A stretch of 64,000 nucleotides of DNA. It comes from Climacium dendroides. Its lineage: Eukaryota; Streptophyta; Bryopsida; Hypnales; Climaciaceae. Shown piece by piece: positions 57,351 through 64,000 of the stretch (positions are counted from its first letter, which is position 1; each line of letters opens with the position of its first letter). A model generated the notes under the pieces. That model ran no database searches. It saw only the letters and a list, made by a program, of their open reading frames with translations, and was not told the DNA's origin. A program made the position numbers and the translations under genes. The stretch spans positions 50,668,555 through 50,732,554 of the forward strand of contig OX467083.1 in assembly GCA_950106755.1 (NCBI GenBank), given 5' to 3'.

Positions 57351-60300
57351 TTGAATTTGTATGGTTATGGTAAAGAAAAATTGAGAATCTTTATTTTAAA
57401 ATTAGGTTTATGTTTGTTTTGTTTTGTTTTATACGTTTAGACGTCCAATAGCTTTGTTTTGTGGCATTTAGACCTACAATATGAAAGTTATTGAATTTCA
57501 AAGTTTTTATGAATCAAGAAACTAAATTAAATTATCTTATAGTTTGGAAAATTCACAATTTTTGTATTGTATGTCCAAACGCCACAAAACACAATCCTTA
57601 CATTCTTTAGTGCATAAAGCTTTGTATTTGCACCAAGAATGCAACCTCTCACACTACAATGTGAAAGTTATTGAATTTCAATGTTTTAAATAATTAAAAA
57701 ATGAGAAAATTACTTTTTATTTTTACATTGATTGTAGCAACAGCACAAGGCACCTTTGTGATCATCCATCCCTTGGTTGGATTTTTATACAATCGAAAAG
57801 CTCTTTGTAAGGAGGTGTACAAGGGCTTTGTTTCATGGTGTTGGAAACTTGGGTGTGAAAAATATTGAATTTCAAAGTTTTTTTAAATTAAAAAAATTAG
57901 GATTTTTGTTTTATTTTATTTTGGTTGGGACAACGGCACAAGGCACACTAGTGGAGGTGAAAATGTTGGCTTTGTGTTCAATTTAGAGCACATTCTTTAT
58001 GATCAAAATTGACCTTACACATTAAGGGATTAAATGACTACTACTTTTCAACTTCAAAAATTTATAACTAATTCCATAAAGGTCCAAGAAAATATGAAAC
58101 GATTTGGTAGAGATGCCAATTCCATTTTGTTTCTTAAAAAAAATTACTAAAAATTGTTTCAAGGAGTTTAACTTCTCTAAAAAGGCAATCAATTTTTAAG
58201 TCGGTACTTCACTCAAAAGGTAAGTAAATTAATCTTCAATTTATTTCCTAACCATTCTACAATATAAAAGAGCATAGAGAAGAAACAACATTTCACACCA
58301 ACTTTAGTAATTCCCTAACATCAACTATAGATATTAGTTTTTCAATCACATCAAAGCTTTCTTTCAAAACAACATGGAATTACAGCAATTCTGGTAAAAA
58401 ATTTGAAGTGGCCCCACCCGCCGTTACATACGGGGGGGTGGCATACGGTGGCGCTGCATAACATTGTATACCAGACTGGGGGACTTCCCTTTTGCTTCCG
58501 TAGGGAGTGGGAGCCCCCAGCAAGGAAGCTTCTTGAAAGAGCTACGTGGTGAGAGTTGATGTGTACTACAAGCCAACACTGTTCCGTAAGCCAATCTACC
58601 TTCTACATTTTAATTAAATTCAACCCCCAGGCATCTTGGGGGAATTATACCTCATGTGTCAGGGAGGTAGGGAGCCCAGTTAGCAATGTTATGTGGCGGG
58701 CTCAAATCCGCCAGGCCGAGTTTCGGCACCCCATGCCGGCACGGCGCGGCACCCGCCATTTTGCTGCGCATGTGCGCGGGGTGAATAACTTAAATCACAG
58801 GCGGCAATAAGGAATCACAGGGTAGTCGTAGTTTGCTGTTCCCCTGTTCTGCCAGGAGCAGCGTTACATCTACTCTACATTACAGTGCATGTTTTCATTT
58901 GATGTACGGCAACCGAAGAGCAGTTCAGAAAACTAACCTACCAGGCCACCAGGCTCGTCTACGAGCATCGTCACTTTGAATGGAGTCGAAAGGTTCTCCA
59001 TTCTTGCATACAAAGCTCACAGACGTACAGTACTACACGAGCATCACATATACGAAAATTGGGAAAAGGAAACCTCATGTCCGTGACTGTGCACGGCTTG
59101 AACGCGCACAATGCGAATAAGTTGGAATCCTGCACCGGTCGATGACAAGTTGAGTGTCCAAAACTTTCTCTCAAAACTGCACGTCACGACCTAATTTGAA
59201 CTGTCATGAGGAATTCCCCCAAATACGTCAGAAATCATCACAGAGGCCGATTTGCACCTAAAGCTTTACCAAACTCTCCTTCGCCGTCTCCATATCCTCG
59301 AATTCTGCTGCAGCAAGAGCAAACCACGCCTCAATTGAATATGCTGTGCTAAAATTCACGAGAATGCGGTCATATGAACCACAAGCAAAGATTCCATCTT
59401 TCATTCGTCCATAGAACATTCACACAACATTCATGTACTACTAAGTAATGATGAATCCAAGGATGATTCGAAGATGAATGAAACTTATAATCGAAGGATG
59501 GATGATAAAGAGATGAATGCAACACGGAAGTATATCATTATACATGATCCTTTGTGTCTCTTCTGAAGTCGAGTTTTGTTGTGTTCATTGGACGTTGCTG
59601 ATGTTGAGGTTGGGTTGGTGAACCAAACTAGAATTTCTCTTCCTGCCTGGAGGTTTAGCAATTTGATAACTTCTTATATGGTGAATGCATCTTACATGTG
59701 TTATATGTATTGATTGATATATTTTATTGAATTTTTATTAAAATAATGAATAATAAAGGATATTGAAATGTCACAAGAAGATTGGAAGCTTCTATTATTG
59801 CAGTATTGCATTAGTATTGTTATGTAACTATTCTTATGTTTTTTTTTAATCAAAGATGATTACAAATATCATATTTTACAATCAATTTATTTTATTTTAG
59901 CAGTATTGCAAATGAGTATATTTGAAATAACTAAATTATCTAATTAATGTACAAAAATGCAAGGACTTATTAATATAATATACATATGTTATATATATAT
60001 ACTGTAAATTTAGTTGATAATGTTAGTATTATATTTTACTAATACCAGTGTACTATATTATGATAAATGTTGTACTGTTAATATACATATCTTTACTCTT
60101 TAATGCAGTACAACGTGAGTATAAGTATAATATTGTGTAAACATAGTATTGCAATAGTATAAAATAGATACTATACTGTTAAGCTACACTATTTCTATTG
60201 ATGTAGTACTGCAAAAATATTGAAAAAGTGGGTGCCATTTTCGTGATGATGTATAAGTTATAAGTTCGATTCATCATCTTTATCATCCATGTGTGTTGTG

Positions 60301-60360
60301 TATGTAAGTTAACTTACGCGTTGCGTTGCTTGCCGTGCTTGTGTTTTGAATTGTCACTAC
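57351..60360. other. AT-rich upstream region of the PDIL gene
   Basis: No gene. Two G-rich islands lie at 58405-58530 and 58680-58760; the first contains a hairpin (CTGGGGG...CCCCCAG, 58475-58520). The 59700-60230 stretch is extremely AT-rich, with ATATAT runs and many TATTGCAGTATT words. Confidence 0.4.
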
Positions 60361-60367
60361 TGCAGCG

Positions 60368-61325
60368 ATGGCTAGCCGTGGGAAGCTGCTTGCAGTACTT
60401 CTGCTGCTTCACAGCGCTACCTTGCCTACGGGGTTGCCGTTGGATGATTTAGAGGAGCCTTCTGACTTGGGGACCGTTGTGGAACTTACCGATGCGACAA
60501 TTGAGGCCGCCTTGAGCCGACATGACCATCTTTTGGTTGATTTTTATGCTCCGTGGTGCAAACATTGCCAAAGCTTGTCCCCCGAGGTGCCTCTTCTGTC
60601 CCTTGCTCACCGTCCTTCTGTATTTTCATTCACTGGATGCTACGGAGTTTTACTTTTAGGTCTGCGTATTCTGGGAATATATTTTTTCTCTTGTTCAATT
60701 ATGTTTTCCATGTGTTGAGCTGGAAGTGTTTCTAACGAACGAGAGAGGGATATTTATGTGCAGTTGGACCAAGCAGCTCCCATGCTAGCAGATGGTGAAC
60801 CCCCGATCATGGTGGCGAAGATCAACGCCGACAAGTACCGAAGTGCCGCTGCAAAATACGATATAAGGTCCATTCTTCTCTTCATTTTCTAATATCTCGA
60901 GCATAGCTCACTGTGATTTGTCCGATTTCTAGTCAAAACATTATTCGCATGTCCGAATCAGCTCTTGTCTTGCAAGTCTCCTTTGTTTGACGTCACCAGC
61001 ATCTTAAGTTTCGTCTCTGACGTTCGATCTGGTCTAGTTGGCATGCGTTCCTTGAATGAAATTAGGTGTGTCGTGATGTCACGCCTCATGTCGCAGAGCT
61101 ATTCTGGAAAGGGTCTGGACGAGAGATCTTGGGGATCATTGAATCGGGGTAGTCACTCTGTTGTGTGTATGTGATTCCATGTGTTGACAGTTTCTACCCG
61201 ACGCTGAAGTTTTTCGCCAATGGATATCCTACAGATTACGACGGTCCCCACAACGCCCACGCGTTAGTCACACATGTCAGACGTTTAACAGCTCCGGCCA
61301 TTGAAGTTTACACCTCCGATCGGAG
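60368..61325 (+). CDS. PDIL5-type protein disulfide isomerase, first three exons (partial)
   Basis: Exons 60368-60586, 60764-60867 and 61191-61325 join in frame (borders GAG|gtgcct, ag|gtccat, ag|gtactt). The protein starts with a Leu-rich signal peptide (about residues 1-22) and then a thioredoxin domain: VDFYAPWCKHCQSLSPE (Cys64, Cys67), PIMVAKINADKYRSAAAKYDI, and SFYPTLKFFANGYPTDYDGP with the cis-Pro. The order and wording match the plant PDIL5-2/5-3 family, which act in the ER lumen or membrane and continue for about 280 more residues with a C-terminal membrane segment. Those exons are not in the window, so the gene runs on past 64000 or is broken. The active site reads CKHC, where CGHC is usual. 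The ATG is the only one near the signal peptide. Confidence 0.85.
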
Positions 61326-61339
61326 GTACTTTGAATCGT

Positions 61340-61371
61340 CTGGCCCCCTGGGCTAGACCAGACTGGGGGGC
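61340..61371. repeat. Small GC-rich hairpin just inside PDIL intron 3
   Basis: GGCCCCC...GGGGGGCC with a 17-base loop lies 15 bp after the exon 3 donor site. A related phrase, TACCAGACTGGGGGAC, occurs at 58468. Confidence 0.5.
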
Positions 61372-64000
61372 CAAACTCAGAACTCTAGCCCTGGCCGGGC
61401 CTGGGTGACCTTCTGAGAAAGTACGCCAAGTCGAAGAGCTGCCTAGGTGGACCGCCATGACACGTTTCTCCAGGTGCAGGCCTCGTTGAACCCTCTGGAC
61501 TTGGGAAGCCCTGAGGGCCGGGGTGAACTGAACGACCCCCTTCTCAGCCACTTGGGAAAATGCTGAAATTTCTTATTTTCTAGACATGATAAAATTCGTA
61601 AATTTTGAATTCATAGTTGCAATCAAAGGTCCCCAAGGATGGCACTATCCATCACTCTATTTCTTGTATTTTTATAGGTACATGTGAATGAAAAAAATTT
61701 CGATTATTTTTCAAAGATGAAGTCAGATGTATACTACAAATCATATGATTTTGTGATTGGGGGAGTAAAATCATAAATTTATTGTGAATATCTTCAAAAG
61801 AAAAATTAAGAGAACTCACATCAAATATTCAATACCCCCCAAAAAAATTCATGACACAAAAATATTGTATTGTAAAATATCATAGTTGAGACAAAAATTT
61901 CTACGCCAATTCAAAATTAGGAAATCAACAATCCATGGTTAACCCCTAGAGGACCAAGGCCATTTTTCTGTCAAAAACTACTCACAACTGTCAGTTTTGC
62001 TGCATTCACCTAAAACAACCAAAAAAGTGAACATTTTTAGAATCTAACTATAGGATCTTGTACTATACTTGTTTGAGATCATGTGGTAAAAATTCATGAA
62101 GTTTGACCATATGGATTAGAAGATATTAGCATTTAAAGTTGAAAGAAAAAAAAATTTGAATAAAGACATGCAATTTTAGTTGACTTTGACTACCATTTGT
62201 GGAAATTTTTTGCACTAAATAATTTTAATTCGAATTTTCTTATGTTGAAGAATAAATCTGAAAGTCCCAGAAAAAAAATTCAAAACCCTCCCACATGATT
62301 ATCATTTTTTTTAATTATTAAATAAGAGTAATTCAAAAATTGAAAGAAAACTTAAATCATCTAAGATGGGATTGAAACACAATAACCTCAATGGTGAACT
62401 TCTTCTATCAAGCAAAATTAACCTTGTCCAACAATTTTTTTTTTAAAACTGTGAAAATTGCATTCAAAATTGATTCTTATAAGTAATTTTTGCAAGAAGG
62501 GTCTTACATTGCCTGAAATACAAGATTGTTCATAGCTATCACATCATTAATCCAAATGGGATGAATCAAAGCTTCAAATGTAGATAAAGCTTGAACCTTT
62601 AAGGGCAAAAAAATTCAAATTCAATTTCAAGTTTTTGTGGATTTTTTTTTGCCACCGACTTGAAAATTATGTTTAAGATAGCATAATTTTTGCTTTGGGG
62701 TACTGATTGAAATAAAAATTGGATTCCCACGAAGCTGATAAGTTTTTCTATCTTATGAGAAAGTTTTTTAAAAAATCAGCAAAGAAGGAGGTCATGGGAA
62801 CCTACCCAAAATCTTAAAAATACCCTCGAGGGACTCTTGGTCCTTTAGCGGTTAAAGGCTCTAAGTTTGTATTGTCATGAAATATTAAAGTTTAGCAATT
62901 TTGAAAATGCAATGCATTGTAGGTACAAGTATATTAGGTAAGGACCTCTTCATTTGTTGGCCTTGAATTCAAATAAACATCATCATTATGGTGGTAACTA
63001 AAATAACATATATGGTAAGAACATAAAACGGCTATAATACATTGTTGATGTGATCCATAGATTAATTCCTACATATTTAGAACTGTGCTTTCACCGAAAA
63101 CACTCTAAACTACCATTTCTATTATCTGTACCAAATTTGTTGAAACAAAAGTTTAGGACACATATAATTATATGATGTTCTAGTGTGATGGTTTGAGAAC
63201 ATGTGAAACAAAAATCAATAATTTCATCAACGTACATTGCAAAGTACTAGCACTTGTATTGCAAAATTTGTTTTCCCGGCCCATGAAAAAAACTTCCTAC
63301 GTCATTAAACTTGACAAGAGTCCAATTGTATGTAAAAATTTTCAAAATGGTTGTATTTTTTTGGAATTCATTCATCGATGAAAGGAAGACGGCAACATGC
63401 TCAAGAATTTCAAATCATTTGGAAAATTCTAAATACATAATGACTCAAAGTACCAAATTGTTAAGAATTCAATGCATTGTTTTTGAATAATGCCAATTCC
63501 TATGGCTTTAATCTTGTGGTAAGCAATGTACATCCTAAAATTTTATTTCTTTCAAAAATATTGTTATTGGAATTCAAGAAAACATTCTGACATTTATTTT
63601 AGAGTATTAGATCCATTATTGCTCCAATCTACATGTCCTCATAATTTTTGCCTCACTACTCAAAATAAATTGATTTAAAGCTTTGAATATAATAATATAC
63701 AAGTCTATGATGCTAAATTTTAAAAAGTATTTTTTTTTAAAAGTATTTAAAAAAAAATTTGAATTGCCCAAAAACCAAATAAAACTACAGTCTTCTTCTA
63801 TCTTGAAAGGATCTTCTTGTTGTCTTCGGCCACATCACTAATTTATCAACTTTAGCTTCCAATAGGTATTTGGAAACAAAAAATCAATCATAGTAGTTCC
63901 TCTTGCATCCATGCCATTATGAACAGAAGAAAAGTGAAATGACTAAAGGAGTCAATCAACACTTCCTATTATTTTTTTTTCCAAAATCTCCAAAACACTA
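61372..64000. other. AT-rich DNA, probably within a PDIL intron
   Basis: No exon with PDIL5-like coding was found here. The stretch is AT-rich with many poly-T and poly-A runs and no recognisable element. Confidence 0.4.

Noticed and set aside
58680..58760. tRNA-like T-arm (GGCGG...CCGCC) near a B-box-like word
   Set aside because: The loop is 8 bases, the B box deviates (GGCTCAAATCC), and there is no A box at the right distance.

Overview
The window is nuclear DNA of a photosynthetic streptophyte. It contains a two-exon gene for the chlorophyll a/b-binding antenna protein CP29 (Lhcb4), the 5' exons of a PDIL5-type protein disulfide isomerase, plant-style GT-AG introns and many AAACCCTA telomere-like words. 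Two host genes in 64 kb of AT-rich repeats imply a large genome. The CP29 protein looks more divergent than I would expect for a flowering plant, so a charophyte alga or an early-diverging land plant is my best guess. The species cannot be fixed from this sequence.

Region 1 (1-34 kb) is a nest of mobile-element-like genes. On the minus strand lie a disordered basic protein with a DLNxxP motif (94-909), an FCP1/SCP-like HAD protein with a changed catalytic motif (1077-2000), and a three-exon gene (2458-7174) with a ParB-like domain followed by a degraded, permuted DNA methyltransferase fold. Next come a MITE, a SINE-like tRNA-derived fragment and a Mutator-like (MULE) transposase with a SWIM zinc finger (12820-16698, minus). 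On the plus strand is a second ParB plus methyltransferase-like gene with ten exons that splice in one frame (23284-27858). After it comes an intact 961-residue intronless DUF7869/transposase-like gene (30654-33539), followed by a terminal inverted repeat (33961-33983).

Three of these genes have tandem or clustered palindromic repeats just upstream: 3 units of about 180 bp before the minus-strand ParB gene, 100-bp foldbacks before the plus-strand ParB gene, and 5 units of about 207 bp before the DUF7869 gene. The first and third share GGATAA-containing palindromes. The same palindromes sit in both introns of the minus-strand gene, and inside a 218-bp MITE at 49.9-50.1 kb whose terminal repeat matches the one at 33.98 kb. 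This suggests an element family with its own transposase, DNA-binding sites and ParB/methyltransferase-derived accessory proteins. Function is inference.

Region 2 (34-38.6 kb) holds an LTR fragment and the CP29 gene with a duplicated 3' UTR segment. Region 3 (38.6-54.8 kb) is decayed repeats: a 22-bp AT-rich tandem array, two oppositely oriented copies of a gag-like coiled-coil gene with in-frame stops, a 150-bp CACTA-type MITE, a pair of 1.1-1.4 kb direct repeats, a small broken gene preceded by its own tandem repeat, and a solo-LTR-like element. Region 4 (54.8-64 kb) is mostly AT-rich repeats plus the first three exons of the PDIL5 gene, which continues past the window.

Most internal stops are TAG, with a few TGA. 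These are one C-to-T step from CAG or CGA, as expected if methylated cytosines in CHG and CG contexts have decayed.
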